A stretch of DNA of 64,000 nt, taken from Pseudoxanthomonas indica (GTDB taxonomy: Bacteria; Pseudomonadota; Gammaproteobacteria; Xanthomonadales; Xanthomonadaceae). Location: assembly GCF_900167565.1 (NCBI RefSeq), contig NZ_FUZV01000002.1, positions 620,001 through 684,000 on the forward strand, in the 5' to 3' direction. The notes beneath the pieces are model-generated. The model was not told the DNA's origin, searched no databases, and saw only the letters and a program-made list of their open reading frames with translations. The translations under genes and the position numbers were made by a program. Shown piece by piece: positions 41,796 through 54,568 of the stretch. The number at the start of each line of letters is the position of its first letter. The stretch's first letter is position 1.

Positions 41796-42808
41796 GCAAG
41801 CAACAACACGTGGACGCAACGACAGTGGATCGCTTGATCATCGACGGCGGCACCACCACCACGCGCGTATGGGCGGTGCGAGGCACCGAGGTGCTGGCCG
41901 AAACGCGTGCCACCGTCGGGGCACGCGACACGGCACGCGATGGTTCTCCCCAGGCCTTGCATCGCGCCGTCGAAGGCCTGCTGGAACAAGCGTCGTCCAC
42001 GGCACGACTCATCCATGCCGACTGGCGGGCGGAAGGCATCGTCGCAGCCGGCATGATCACCTCGCCATTGGGCCTGGCCGAGGTGCCGCATGTGCCCGCA
42101 CCCGCGGATCTGCGTGCCTTGGCAAACGGCGCCCGCGAGTTGACGATCGCGCAGGTCTCGCCATTGCCCATCCTGCTGCTGCCAGGTGTGCGCTGCGGAC
42201 CCGCGGTGCCGACGCTGGACGACATCGCAGACTTCGACGTGATGCGCGGCGAAGAAGCGGTTTGCCTGGGCATGCTGGAGGTCGGCGCCTTGAGCGGATC
42301 CGGCATCGCCTTGAGTCTGGGGTCGCACTGGAAGCTGGTCGAGATTCTCGACGGGACGATCACGGCGTGTTCGACCACCATGGGCGGCGAAGTGCTGCAC
42401 GTGCTGCGTACCCAGACCGTGCTGAGCGCGAGCGTGGATTCCGAGCTCCCGGACACGCTCTCGCCACAGGACATCCGGATGCTGCAGCGCGGCCTGCTCG
42501 CCTGCGAAAACTTCGGCGTGCTGCGCGCCGCTTTCATGACCCGGCTGATGGAACGTGTGCCCGGCAGCAATGGCCGTGAGCGGCTGCTGTTCCTGCTGGG
42601 CGTGGTCATCGGCAGCACGATTACGCCATGGACGAAGCAACTGGCGGGCAGTCGCGTTCTCCTGCTGGGCGCGCGTCCCATCTGCCAGGCCTGGCATTTC
42701 GCCCTCACCGCGATGGGGGCGGCGCCGGTGTCGATCGAGCCGGAAACGGTCACCGCGGCCTACGTGGGTGCGTTGGTCCAGGCGGCCAACCTGGCTGCCC
42801 AGGAATGA
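41792..42808 (+). CDS. dgoK: 2-dehydro-3-deoxygalactonokinase
   Basis: A 338-residue kinase of the DgoK family, phosphorylating 2-keto-3-deoxygalactonate at O6 with ATP. The N-terminal phosphate loop is LIIDGGTTTTRVWAV. Other family stretches are GMITSPLGLAEVPHVPAP, LLLPGVRCG, DVMRGEEAVCLGML (Arg-Gly-Glu-Glu), and ALSLGSHWKLVEI, where typical members have PGTHSKW. It acts in the cytosol between the dehydratase and the aldolase. The substitution of the usual Pro-Gly-Thr-His by Leu-Gly-Ser-His is a small deviation. Last gene of the operon, followed by a hairpin. Confidence 0.85.
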   Translation: MSKQQHVDATTVDRLIIDGGTTTTRVWAVRGTEVLAETRATVGARDTARDGSPQALHRAVEGLLEQASSTARLIHADWRAEGIVAAGMITSPLGLAEVPHVPAPADLRALANGARELTIAQVSPLPILLLPGVRCGPAVPTLDDIADFDVMRGEEAVCLGMLEVGALSGSGIALSLGSHWKLVEILDGTITACSTTMGGEVLHVLRTQTVLSASVDSELPDTLSPQDIRMLQRGLLACENFGVLRAAFMTRLMERVPGSNGRERLLFLLGVVIGSTITPWTKQLAGSRVLLLGARPICQAWHFALTAMGAAPVSIEPETVTAAYVGALVQAANLAAQE

Positions 42809-42814
42809 GGAAGC

Positions 42815-42840
42815 CGCCGCCGGACTCTGTGCCGGCGGCG
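42815..42840 (+). terminator. Hairpin after the kinase gene
   Basis: CGCCGCCGG (42815-42823) pairs with CCGGCGGCG (42832-42840) across 8 nt, 6 bp after the stop; no T-tract. The remaining gap to 43120 shows no convincing gene. A TTG-started extension of the next gene would cover part of it but adds residues ahead of its signal peptide. Confidence 0.5.
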
Positions 42841-43120
42841 CCCCTGCGGCAGTCGTCAACGACAATTCCTGCAAATTCGTTCGACAAGAGGCGCACTGAG
42901 TCCTCAGGCGGCGCTGCTAGTCTTTTGCGCTGGAACTTTGAACCGCGCACCGCGATACCGATGGTCAGCGCAGCCGCCGTCGAATGCCGGCCATGCGAAC
43001 GTCAAGCCGGCAATCCAGCCGGTTGCCATGGGTGCTCTTGCCATGACCCCACAGATACCACTGCCGAGCCCTGGCGCTTCCCGTGCCGCGAACGGTGCGC
43101 GACCGAATCGCTTGGACGAA

Positions 43121-45424
43121 ATGCGCCGAGCGATCGCGATCGCCGGTGCATTGACCTTGCTGGCTTGCCAGCATCAAGGCAGTGGCGTGGACACGCTTTC
43201 GACCGCTACTCCGTTGAAAGACCAGCGTGTGCTTGGCGAAGAGTCGATCGCGCAACGCGCGGATGCAGATTCCCAATCACCGACGGATGAAAGGCAAAGC
43301 TGCGAAGACGGCAACGCCGTATGCTCCGGCACTCCCGTCCCAGCAGGGGCCGAGGCCATGGGTTCCGCTGCCTCCAAACCAAGCAGCGTCGTTCCGGCAA
43401 CTAAGGGAGCCGAGGTGGCGAGTGTGCCAACTCGTGACGACACGGTGGCCCGGCAACCAGTCAATGCTCTCTCGTCGTCGCTTTATTCCCAGCATGAATT
43501 GCCAGCGCCGACGGCACGAGCCAATGCCGCGCGCAACGGTATTGCCGCAGTTGGCTTGAGCAGCACCGCCTCGGACACCAGCACGTGGTACGCGTGGCTT
43601 GCCTTGTTGGCGTTGTTGCTGCTGGTGGGATGGTGGTCGCGCCGTCGCGCGCATGCCCATACAGCTGCGGCAAGCCGCATGCGTGTTGCGGAAGTGGCCC
43701 CCGCACAGGTACCACTTTCGTCGCGGGAGCCGCTGACAGGCACTCCGTCCATTCCGCTGCAACGGCTCACCTTTGCTGCCGTCGGTAGCACGAACGATCC
43801 GATCGACCGGGCGATTGCATTGCCGGGAAGTGCGCGTGCTTCGCGCGCGCCGGAGACGGTGCAGTTGGCCTTGCCCAGCGACTACGGTAACGACTCAGCC
43901 TTGGCCGAGGCCAAGCGTCTGCTGGCAGCGGCGCGACCCGAGGACGCCTTGAGAACGCTGGAACCTTTGTTGTGCGAGGCTCCGCCCCATCTCGAGGCAT
44001 GGATGGTCGCGGGCTGGGCGTGGTGGCGATTGGCTCAGGACAACGAGGGACACACTGCCTTCGTACAAGCCGGTTCAGCAGCGCAGGCTTTTGCGTGCGT
44101 ACTGGAGTACGAACCGGATCGAGCTGATGTGATGACCCGGATTGCCCGCAGTCACCTGTTGCGTTCGCGCCACGCGCCCGGTGACCAGATGCGCAGGGAG
44201 TGTCTTGAGCAGGCCCTGGCTTGCCTGGCGCAGCGTAGCCAGGCACGCGCGGACGCACCGGCCGATCTCCTTGAACTGGCGCAAGCCTCCCTGCTGCGTG
44301 CCGACGCCAGCGAAAGCGGGGCGATCGCCGAACGAGAGCACTGGCTGCTGAAGGCGCAGCAGCACCTTGCCGCCATACCCGCGACGCATCCGGTGACGGA
44401 AGACGGCTCGACCAGGGCTTTGACTATCGATGTGCAACTGGGCCTGGCGGCCGCCGCGAAAGGTGGAAAGTCGGCTCGCCTCTACGTCGAGGCAATCGAG
44501 CAGCTGCGCCTTGCATTGGCAACGGCAGGCGAGGGAGACAAAGACGCCTGGCTGGCCAGGATGATCGATGCCACGCGGCATCTGATTCAACATCAATCGG
44601 GCGGCAGCCGACTCCTCACGCTGCAGGCCCTTCAGGCCGAGGCAGCGCCTCGCCTGCAGCGCACGGAAGCAGTCGCACCGCTGCTGGCGTGGATCAAGCT
44701 GCTCGACGATTGGTCGCGCCTGTTGCCTGCCCGAGCCGCGCAGGCAAAGCTCGCCGAGGCGGATCGGCTGTTTGAACGCGCCAGCCAGCTGTCGCCACAG
44801 GCGGTCAGCGGCATCCAGTTTGCGCGTGCGTACTACTTGCGCACCCGCTCGCGGCTTGAACAGGGCGCCATTCGCTTGCGGACCCTGCAGCAGGCACGCG
44901 AGATCCTGGACGGACTGCCTGCAGACGCGCTGCCAGCGTCTATTACCCGGACCGAACAGGCCGAGGTCGAGCTTGCCCTGGCCAAACAAGCGGACCCGGA
45001 TTCGGCCTCCGTGCACTTTCTCAATGCGGCTGCCGCGGCGGCGGAGGCAACCTCCAGCGATACCCACTCCACCATGGCGTGGCATTGCGCTGCGCGGGCA
45101 TTGCTGGGTCTTTCGTCCTTGCGTCCGCTCGATGTGAAGCAGCGCCTATGGGTCGAGACCCTGGCAAGCCAACTTGAGGAGTTTGCATCAGGCCAGCCGG
45201 AGCCTTTATGCACCGCGGCACGTATCCGCCTCAGTACAGGCGACTACGCCAGCAGCAGCCGCCTGTGCGAGGCCGCCTGGAACGCCGGCGCTTTGCGCCC
45301 GGAAGTACTTCCGCTTTGGCAGGAAGCGGATGCGCGCTGGGCACGCACCCTCGATCACGCCCATCAGCACACCCATTGGCAGCGCTCGCACCAGCGCCTG
45401 CGCCTGGCCGGCACTTCTTACTGA
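43121..45424 (+). CDS. TPR-like lipoprotein with internal membrane segment
   Basis: A 767-residue protein I cannot assign to a named family. It begins MRRAIAIAGALTLLACQ, a lipoprotein-type signal with Cys near residue 15. A Ser/Thr/Ala-rich linker of about 135 residues follows, then a transmembrane helix (WYAWLALLALLLLVGWWS, about 153-171) ending in RRR. The rest is helical with TPR-like repeats (LAEAKRLLAAARPEDALRTL, ASQLSPQAVSGIQFARAYYL, AARIRLSTGDYASSSRLCE). The ATG at 43121 gives the signal; 60 earlier in-frame codons look non-coding. It lies 24 bp before the FkbM-like gene and upstream of a TonB receptor, so it may scaffold that system. Function unknown. Confidence 0.65.
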   Translation: MRRAIAIAGALTLLACQHQGSGVDTLSTATPLKDQRVLGEESIAQRADADSQSPTDERQSCEDGNAVCSGTPVPAGAEAMGSAASKPSSVVPATKGAEVASVPTRDDTVARQPVNALSSSLYSQHELPAPTARANAARNGIAAVGLSSTASDTSTWYAWLALLALLLLVGWWSRRRAHAHTAAASRMRVAEVAPAQVPLSSREPLTGTPSIPLQRLTFAAVGSTNDPIDRAIALPGSARASRAPETVQLALPSDYGNDSALAEAKRLLAAARPEDALRTLEPLLCEAPPHLEAWMVAGWAWWRLAQDNEGHTAFVQAGSAAQAFACVLEYEPDRADVMTRIARSHLLRSRHAPGDQMRRECLEQALACLAQRSQARADAPADLLELAQASLLRADASESGAIAEREHWLLKAQQHLAAIPATHPVTEDGSTRALTIDVQLGLAAAAKGGKSARLYVEAIEQLRLALATAGEGDKDAWLARMIDATRHLIQHQSGGSRLLTLQALQAEAAPRLQRTEAVAPLLAWIKLLDDWSRLLPARAAQAKLAEADRLFERASQLSPQAVSGIQFARAYYLRTRSRLEQGAIRLRTLQQAREILDGLPADALPASITRTEQAEVELALAKQADPDSASVHFLNAAAAAAEATSSDTHSTMAWHCAARALLGLSSLRPLDVKQRLWVETLASQLEEFASGQPEPLCTAARIRLSTGDYASSSRLCEAAWNAGALRPEVLPLWQEADARWARTLDHAHQHTHWQRSHQRLRLAGTSY

Positions 45425-45448
45425 ACCACAGACCACGAGACTTTTTAC

Positions 45449-46204
45449 ATGGACACTCAACTACTCCCGCAGGATTCCAGCAAGCGCCTTTGGAAGACCC
45501 GCTACGGCGTCATGGCATCACGGCGGGCAGACGTGATGGCGGCCCGTTCGCTGCAGCTCTATGGCGAATGGATGGAACACGAACTCGACCTGTTGAGCAG
45601 CCTGCTCGAGCAGGGCAACACGGTGCTCGAGTTTGGCGGCGAGTTCGGCGCACATTCGATCTGGCTTGCACAGGCCGTTGGCGAAAGCGGGCAGGTCCAT
45701 GTCGTGGAGCCGCGGCGCCTGGAATTCCAGCAGCTTTGCGCCAACATTGCCTTGAACCAGTTGCTCAACGTCTACACCCATCTGGCGTGGTTGGGCCGCG
45801 TTGACGAAGGCATGCTGGTATCCGAGACGTTGAACGATTCCGGAGCCGGCGATACATCGCGCATCCGCAGCATCAGTGTCGACAGCCTGGCCTTGCCCAG
45901 CCTGCAACTGCTCAAGGTCAATGTTCCCGGCACACTCAGCGGCATCCTGCAGGATGCGGAGGAGACCCTGCGCCGCTGCCGTCCCGCCATTTACGCGCGC
46001 CTTGGGCAACCCGAGCAGGCAATTGCGGAAGTGCGGGCCCTCAAGCAGGCGGGCTACCGCTGCTGGTCGCACCTGCCATACAGGTATAACCGTGACAACT
46101 TCAATGGCTCCGATGACAACCAGTTCCCCGGTTGCGTGAGTCAGAACGTCATCGCCGTACCTGTCGAGTCACGCACCGATTTTGAACGGCTGCAGGAAAT
46201 TTAA
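45449..46204 (+). CDS. FkbM-like SAM methyltransferase with altered motif
   Basis: A 251-residue Rossmann-fold protein of FkbM type. The SAM loop reads TVLEFGGEFGAHSIWLA and the strand-2 acidic residue lies in VHVVEPRRLEF; a typical FkbM C-terminal part follows (DAEETLRRCRPAIYARL). The usual K-I-D-V-E-G motif is replaced by KVNVPG (in LQLLKVNVPGTLSG), removing two acidic residues, so activity or substrate may differ or be lost. FkbM enzymes O-methylate sugars, polyketides and lipids. The gene sits between the TPR lipoprotein gene (24-bp gap) and a TonB receptor, suggesting it modifies a ligand or surface component linked with that receptor (inference). Confidence 0.75.
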   Translation: MDTQLLPQDSSKRLWKTRYGVMASRRADVMAARSLQLYGEWMEHELDLLSSLLEQGNTVLEFGGEFGAHSIWLAQAVGESGQVHVVEPRRLEFQQLCANIALNQLLNVYTHLAWLGRVDEGMLVSETLNDSGAGDTSRIRSISVDSLALPSLQLLKVNVPGTLSGILQDAEETLRRCRPAIYARLGQPEQAIAEVRALKQAGYRCWSHLPYRYNRDNFNGSDDNQFPGCVSQNVIAVPVESRTDFERLQEI

Positions 46205-46279
46205 GCGCTGCACTTGGCACGCAAGACAAGACAGGCACATTCCTCAAGCCATCGAGGCAAAAATCAGGTTCCTGTGGGC

Positions 46280-46315
46280 ACGTAACGTTCGAGTCACTTA
46301 ACTCGTTCGTAACGT
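46280..46315. promoter_or_regulatory. Inverted repeat upstream of TonB receptor 2
   Basis: ACGTAACGTTCGAGT (46280-46294) and ACTCGTTCGTAACGT (46301-46315) pair at 12 of 15 positions across 6 nt. It lies 20-55 bp before the receptor ATG in a 130-bp gap, so it could be an operator or a leader hairpin. Confidence 0.45.
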
Positions 46316-46334
46316 CTGTCCACAGGAGCACTCG

Positions 46335-49229
46335 ATGAAACAAGAGAAATTTCGCAACCTTCTGCGTCGTGGCATGTTGCCGATGGCCATTGCCGCCGTG
46401 CTTGCCTCACCCATAGCCGTGGCGCAGGAGAGCCAAGAGGTAACCACGCTGGACCGCATGCAGATTACCGGTTCGCGTATCCGCAGCGTGGATATGGAAA
46501 CCCAGCAGCCGGTGATTGCCGTCACCCGGGCGGATATCGAGCGCCAGGGCTTCACCTCCGTGTCGGACATCGTGCAGAACATCAGCACGGCCGGCACGCC
46601 CGCCATCAGCCGTGCCGATGCACTGGCTTCCGGCGAGGAAGTGGGTGGCCAGTATGTGGACCTGCGCAACCTGGGGCCGCAGCGCACCTTGGTGTTGATT
46701 GATGGCAAGCGCATGGGCATCAGTTCGGCCGGTTACTCCGACCTGGCATCGATCCCGACTTCGGTGGTTGAGCGCATCGAAGTACTGACCGATGGCGCGT
46801 CGGCCATCTATGGCTCGGACGCCATTGCCGGCGTGGTCAACATCATCACCCGCAAGAACGTCGAAGGCCTGGAAGCCGGCGCCTACATCGGACAGTACAG
46901 CCGCGATGGCGGCAAGAAGCAGATCTACCACGCCGTGTTTGGCAGTACCGGCGAGCGTGGCGCTTTCACCATGGGGGCCGAATACAGCAAGGAAGACATG
47001 GTCATGGCCAGGGACTATGCCTTCAGTGCAGCATCGAATGGCCCGCGCCACCCTGTTCCCGACATGTACAACGGCAAGGTCCGCGCCAACGGCTGGAGTG
47101 CGACCACCGAGAAGGGCCGTCTGATTGATTCGGCAGGCAAGAGCTGGACCCTCAACCCCGGTGGGGATTCCAGGAACATGGCGGACTACCATCCGACCAA
47201 TCCGCTCACCGACTACAGCAATCCCAACGCGCAGATGGCATTGCAGACCGGCATGGAGCGACGTTCGTTCTTTGCCAACGGCAGCTACGACATCAACGAC
47301 AAGGTCAAGTTCGTCGCCGACGCGTTGTACACGCAGCGCGAGACCTTGCAGCAGATTGCCGGCTATCCGTATCAGTCGGGCCCCAACGGCACACCCCTGT
47401 CGGCCAACAGCTACTTCAACCCGCTGGGTACCCAGGCCGACTTCCTGCGCCGCACCTGGGAAGTACCGCGGCAGACGCGTTCGGAACTGACCACGTTCCG
47501 TTTCAGCGCCGGCCTGCAGGGCTCGTTCGAAGTCGGGGAGCGCATCTGGGACTGGGATGCCAGCTACATGCGCAACGAGAACACCGGTACCAAGACCGGC
47601 ACGGGCAACCTGCTGAAGTCCCATGTGGCGAGCGCCGTGGGCCCATCCTTCAGGGACACTGACGGCGTGGTCCGCTGCGGTGAAGCGGGCAAGGTGATTG
47701 CCGGCTGCACGCCGTGGAATCCGATGCTGCCCTACGGCCAGGCTGGCGCCGGCTCGCTGACTTCCGACGCGGCGCTCCGCGCCTACCTGTTCCCGGTCAG
47801 TCACGACACCTCCAAGACCATCACGGATGTGTACTCCGCCAACATCACCGGCACCCTGGGTTCATGGCAAGCAGGCGACATCCGCATGGCGGCCGGACTG
47901 GAGCACCGCAAGGAATCGGCGAGCTTCAATCCGGACGCCATGAATCAGGCAGGCTTGACCACCGATCTGGCCGGCGCCAGCACATCAGGTAGCTATTCGT
48001 TGAACGAAGCCTACCTGGAGTTCGACGTGCCGCTGATTACCGACAAGACGTTTGCGAAGGAATTGGCCATCGACGTTGCCGGCCGCTACTCCGACTACAG
48101 CACGTTCGGCAACACGTTCAACAGCAAGTTCGGCGTGCGCTGGAAGCCGGTGGACGATGTCCTGATCCGCGGTACCTACGCCACGGGTTTCCGTGCGCCG
48201 ACGGTCAGCGATCTGTACGGCGGGACCACGGATACGTTCGACAACCTCACCGACCCTTGCGACAGCAGCTTTGGTGCGGCGCGTCTTAATCCGGCCGTGG
48301 CCACGCGTTGCGCCGCCGCCGGCATCCCGAGTGATTTCCGCCAGGAGGCGTCTGGCGGTGTGGCGGCCACGGGTCCGGGCCAGCAGACCAACTACACGTT
48401 CCAGTCCGGCTCCAATCCGAACCTGACGCCGGAAGAATCCAAGAGCCATAACCTGGGCGTGGTGTGGAGCCCCAGCTTCGTGGAAGGTCTGAACGTCAGC
48501 CTGGACTACTGGAAGATCCGCATCGACAACGTGATCACCAACGAGTCGGTGACCTCGATCCTCAACCAGTGCTATGTGCTGGGTGTCGGTTCGGCCTGCG
48601 GTCGCTTCACTCGTGCTCCGGCGAATGCCAAGGTTCCGCTGAAGGGCTACCAGGTCACCAGCGCCACGCGTACGTTGAGCAACGCAGGCTACAAGGAAAC
48701 CGCGGGCTACGACCTGGCCGTGGGCTATCGCCTGCCGGAAATGTCCTGGGGCAAGGTCGCCGTCGACTGGAAGACCACTTATGTCGATTACCTGGAGTTG
48801 AAGCGCGACAACGAAGCGCAGACGCCGGTGGAGCAGGAGAATGGCTGGGCTGACACCGACGGCATGAATTCGCGCATCCGCTCGAACATGAAGATCACCT
48901 GGAATCTCCGCGAGTTTGGTGCGTCCTGGACCATGCGCTACTACTCCGGCGCCAAGGAATTCTGCACCTACACGGAAGAATGCAGCAATCCGAACTTTGT
49001 GTCGTCGTACACGCGTGCGCAGCCGGTCAACGAGATCGGTTCCAATACCTTCCACGACATGCAGGCTTACGTGAACCTGCCGTGGTCGGCCCGTGTGTCG
49101 CTGGGCGCCAACAACGTCTTCAACCACCAGGGGCCCGTCATGTACAGCAAGCCCGACAGCAGCTTCACCTACAACGGTGGGTTTGATATCGGACGCTTCT
49201 GGTACATGAAGTACGAACAGAAGTTCTAA
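46335..49229 (+). CDS. TonB-dependent receptor (locus receptor 2)
   Basis: A 964-residue outer-membrane receptor of the same class as receptor 1. It has a signal peptide (LPMAIAAVLASPIAVAQ), a plug domain with MQITGSRIRSVDM, YVDLRNLGPQRTLVLIDGKR and VERIEVLTDGASAIYGSDAI, and a barrel ending WYMKYEQKF. In the late barrel the TBDT motif SLGANNVFNHQGP is present. A leader with an inverted repeat precedes the start, and a 10-bp terminator follows. Its neighbours (TPR lipoprotein, FkbM-like gene) differ from those of receptor 1, so its ligand may be unrelated to the sugar-acid pathway. The GSRI-type plug suggests a bulky carbohydrate or peptide ligand. Confidence 0.92.
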   Translation: MKQEKFRNLLRRGMLPMAIAAVLASPIAVAQESQEVTTLDRMQITGSRIRSVDMETQQPVIAVTRADIERQGFTSVSDIVQNISTAGTPAISRADALASGEEVGGQYVDLRNLGPQRTLVLIDGKRMGISSAGYSDLASIPTSVVERIEVLTDGASAIYGSDAIAGVVNIITRKNVEGLEAGAYIGQYSRDGGKKQIYHAVFGSTGERGAFTMGAEYSKEDMVMARDYAFSAASNGPRHPVPDMYNGKVRANGWSATTEKGRLIDSAGKSWTLNPGGDSRNMADYHPTNPLTDYSNPNAQMALQTGMERRSFFANGSYDINDKVKFVADALYTQRETLQQIAGYPYQSGPNGTPLSANSYFNPLGTQADFLRRTWEVPRQTRSELTTFRFSAGLQGSFEVGERIWDWDASYMRNENTGTKTGTGNLLKSHVASAVGPSFRDTDGVVRCGEAGKVIAGCTPWNPMLPYGQAGAGSLTSDAALRAYLFPVSHDTSKTITDVYSANITGTLGSWQAGDIRMAAGLEHRKESASFNPDAMNQAGLTTDLAGASTSGSYSLNEAYLEFDVPLITDKTFAKELAIDVAGRYSDYSTFGNTFNSKFGVRWKPVDDVLIRGTYATGFRAPTVSDLYGGTTDTFDNLTDPCDSSFGAARLNPAVATRCAAAGIPSDFRQEASGGVAATGPGQQTNYTFQSGSNPNLTPEESKSHNLGVVWSPSFVEGLNVSLDYWKIRIDNVITNESVTSILNQCYVLGVGSACGRFTRAPANAKVPLKGYQVTSATRTLSNAGYKETAGYDLAVGYRLPEMSWGKVAVDWKTTYVDYLELKRDNEAQTPVEQENGWADTDGMNSRIRSNMKITWNLREFGASWTMRYYSGAKEFCTYTEECSNPNFVSSYTRAQPVNEIGSNTFHDMQAYVNLPWSARVSLGANNVFNHQGPVMYSKPDSSFTYNGGFDIGRFWYMKYEQKF

Positions 49230-49253
49230 GCGCCTTTACCTTGTTGCAAACAA

Positions 49254-49277
49254 AACGGCCCCCGCAAGGGGGCCGTT
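49254..49277 (+). terminator. Terminator of TonB receptor 2
   Basis: AACGGCCCCC (49254-49263) pairs with GGGGGCCGTT (49268-49277) across GCAA, 25 bp after the stop, followed by CTCGT. Also positioned to stop the convergent GST gene. Confidence 0.8.
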
Positions 49278-49300
49278 CTCGTATCCGTGGAGCGGAGTGC

Positions 49301-49912
49301 TCAGCTCATGCCTTCAGCTTTCAACGCGGCCTGCACGCCGGGGTCGGCGTCCATGCGCTGCTTGAACGCAACCAGATGGGGCAGATCGCTGAAGTCGATG
49401 CCAAGTTTGTCGGCCCAACGCAGGGTGATGTAGAAATACGGGTCGGCAAAGCTGCGGAAACCCGCCAGCCATTGGCGACCATCGAGTTGCTTGTTGGCCA
49501 GTTCGAACACGCCGCGCACTCGCTTGCGTGCCGCCACCTTGATCGCATCGAACTGCGCTTCATCGCCGATGAACTTGGACGGCCCGAACAGCGGCGAGAA
49601 CGCGGGATGCACGTCCGAGTTGACGAAGGACAACCAGCGAGCGGCGGTGGCGCGCTGCTGCGGCGAACCATCGCCGGCCAGCCCTGCCTGCGGAAAGCTG
49701 TCCGCGATATAGCCCATGATGGCCGCGTTCTGGGTCAGCACGAAGTCGCCATCCTCGATCGCCGGCACCGCACCCGTAGGATTGATGGCCAGGTAGGCGG
49801 GCGCCTTCATTTCATCGGCCGTCATCACCTTGACCTCGAACGGCTGACCCGTCCATTGCAGGGCGATGTGATCAGCGGTCGAGCAGGCACCGGGCTTGGT
49901 GTAGAGCTTCAT
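49301..49912 (-). CDS. Glutathione S-transferase, beta class
   Basis: A 203-residue bacterial GST. The N-terminal thioredoxin-like domain starts MKLYTKPGACSTADHIALQW with the beta-class Cys10, and NPTGAVPAIEDGDFVLTQNAAI is the glutathione-binding strand with cis-Pro and the Gln/Asn site. The C-terminal helical domain (ATAARWLSFVNSDVHPAF, FADPYFYITLRWADKLGID) is complete. The ATG at 49912 after GGAGAACC is preferred; an upstream ATG would add 24 unrelated residues. It conjugates glutathione to electrophiles in the cytosol. It stands alone between two terminator regions. Confidence 0.92.
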   Translation of the reverse strand: MKLYTKPGACSTADHIALQWTGQPFEVKVMTADEMKAPAYLAINPTGAVPAIEDGDFVLTQNAAIMGYIADSFPQAGLAGDGSPQQRATAARWLSFVNSDVHPAFSPLFGPSKFIGDEAQFDAIKVAARKRVRGVFELANKQLDGRQWLAGFRSFADPYFYITLRWADKLGIDFSDLPHLVAFKQRMDADPGVQAALKAEGMS

Positions 49913-50042
49913 CGAGGTTCTCCAGTGGAGCAGATAAGGAAAAAGCGGGTGGGGCAATGTCCCAGACCCGCTTTCCATGCTCAACCTCGCTGGCGTAACG
50001 GACCGTCACGAACGGTCCGCTTGCCGAGCTGCAATTCCTCGC

Positions 50043-50498
50043 TTACGAACGCGGCTTGAGCTTCTGCACGCGCAGGAAAGTGTGATCGCCAATCGTGGCC
50101 ACCCGGTAGGCGTTGCGCCAGCTGGGATTGGCGGTCTGGTGGGCCATGAAGTGGCTGGCGCCAGGCACGATTTCCTTGCGCTGGCCGGGCGGCAGGGCCC
50201 AGTTGCGCTCGGCGCCCAGGGCGACATTGACCGACTTGGCCCAGGCATCGGCATTGCGAAGCCGGGTGCCGGGGGCGACCAGGGTGGGGGCGAACTGCTT
50301 GCGGGCCGTGACGACCTCGCAGACCGAGTCTCCCCACAGGCCGCTGTCACGGCGGCGCAGGGCGACTTCGGCAACGGCTTGTTGTCCGCGCAGGGTCTGG
50401 TCGCGTGCTTCCAGATATACGGTGGTGCTGAGACACAATGAGTCTGCGGCCGGCTGCGGCAACATCTGCGACAGCCATAGAATCCAGGCCAGTTTCAT
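50043..50498 (-). CDS. SleB-type cell wall hydrolase
   Basis: A 151-residue cell wall hydrolase of the SleB/CwlJ family (Hydrolase_2), lytic-transglycosylase-like enzymes acting on peptidoglycan. The N-terminal LAWILWLSQMLPQPAADS may be a signal. The catalytic region is TTVYLEARDQTLRGQQAVAEV with the conserved Glu, and ASHFMAHQTANPSW is the C-terminal signature. The start is an ATG at 50498 with AAGGAG six bases upstream; a further 17 codons upstream are not needed. In non-sporulating bacteria such proteins likely remodel the wall. It has no operon partner. Confidence 0.85.
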   Translation of the reverse strand: MKLAWILWLSQMLPQPAADSLCLSTTVYLEARDQTLRGQQAVAEVALRRRDSGLWGDSVCEVVTARKQFAPTLVAPGTRLRNADAWAKSVNVALGAERNWALPPGQRKEIVPGASHFMAHQTANPSWRNAYRVATIGDHTFLRVQKLKPRS

Positions 50499-50960
50499 GG
50501 GAACTCCTTGCTCCGTCTTTCCCGCGTCCCACCACTTCCCCCAACACATGCGGGAAGGGATTACAGGCGACGCAGCAGGGCGTTATGGGGAGGCAGCCGT
50601 CACACGGGCTGCCCGTTTCCGGCCGAAGTCGAATCGTGGCCGGGGTGACCCGCCTGAACTGGGCGGCGGGCCGGAAAGTGCGCGCAAGGTAAGGTCGCAA
50701 ACTGGAACCCACCCTGAATATCGCGGGTTGACACTTGCGCTAAGTATTTGATTGGAAATGATTAGGTTGGCGTGAAGGTTGAGGTCGCCGCCGTCACGCC
50801 GCATCACGCCGGCAACCGGGAAATGCCCTGAATCAAGCCGTTTCAGCGACGCCGGAGCGTGATGACGGGCACGCTCTGTGCTGCCCGGCACCGCACAAGC
50901 CAAGGTGGTTTCGGCGGGAAAAGCCGCCGGACAAGGCGACCGGCTTGTTCAGCTTGGGCG
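50499..50960. other. Intergenic stretch without convincing gene
   Basis: 462 bp between the SleB-type hydrolase start and the fadH stop. A TTGACA occurs at 50728-50733 on the plus strand but no -10 follows at normal spacing. CGGCGG (50912-50917) and CCGCCG (50924-50929) form a weak stem that could end fadH transcription. An ORF of about 106 codons on the minus strand has no family features. Confidence 0.5.

Positions 50961-54564
<3,604 letters not shown>

Positions 54565-54568
<4 letters not shown>

Noticed and set aside
50728..50733. TTGACA box as a promoter
   Set aside because: No acceptable -10 at 15-19 bp and no gene starts downstream on that strand.
50583..50903. 106-codon open frame on the minus strand
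   Set aside because: No family features, no ribosome site and low-complexity composition; the region is treated as intergenic.
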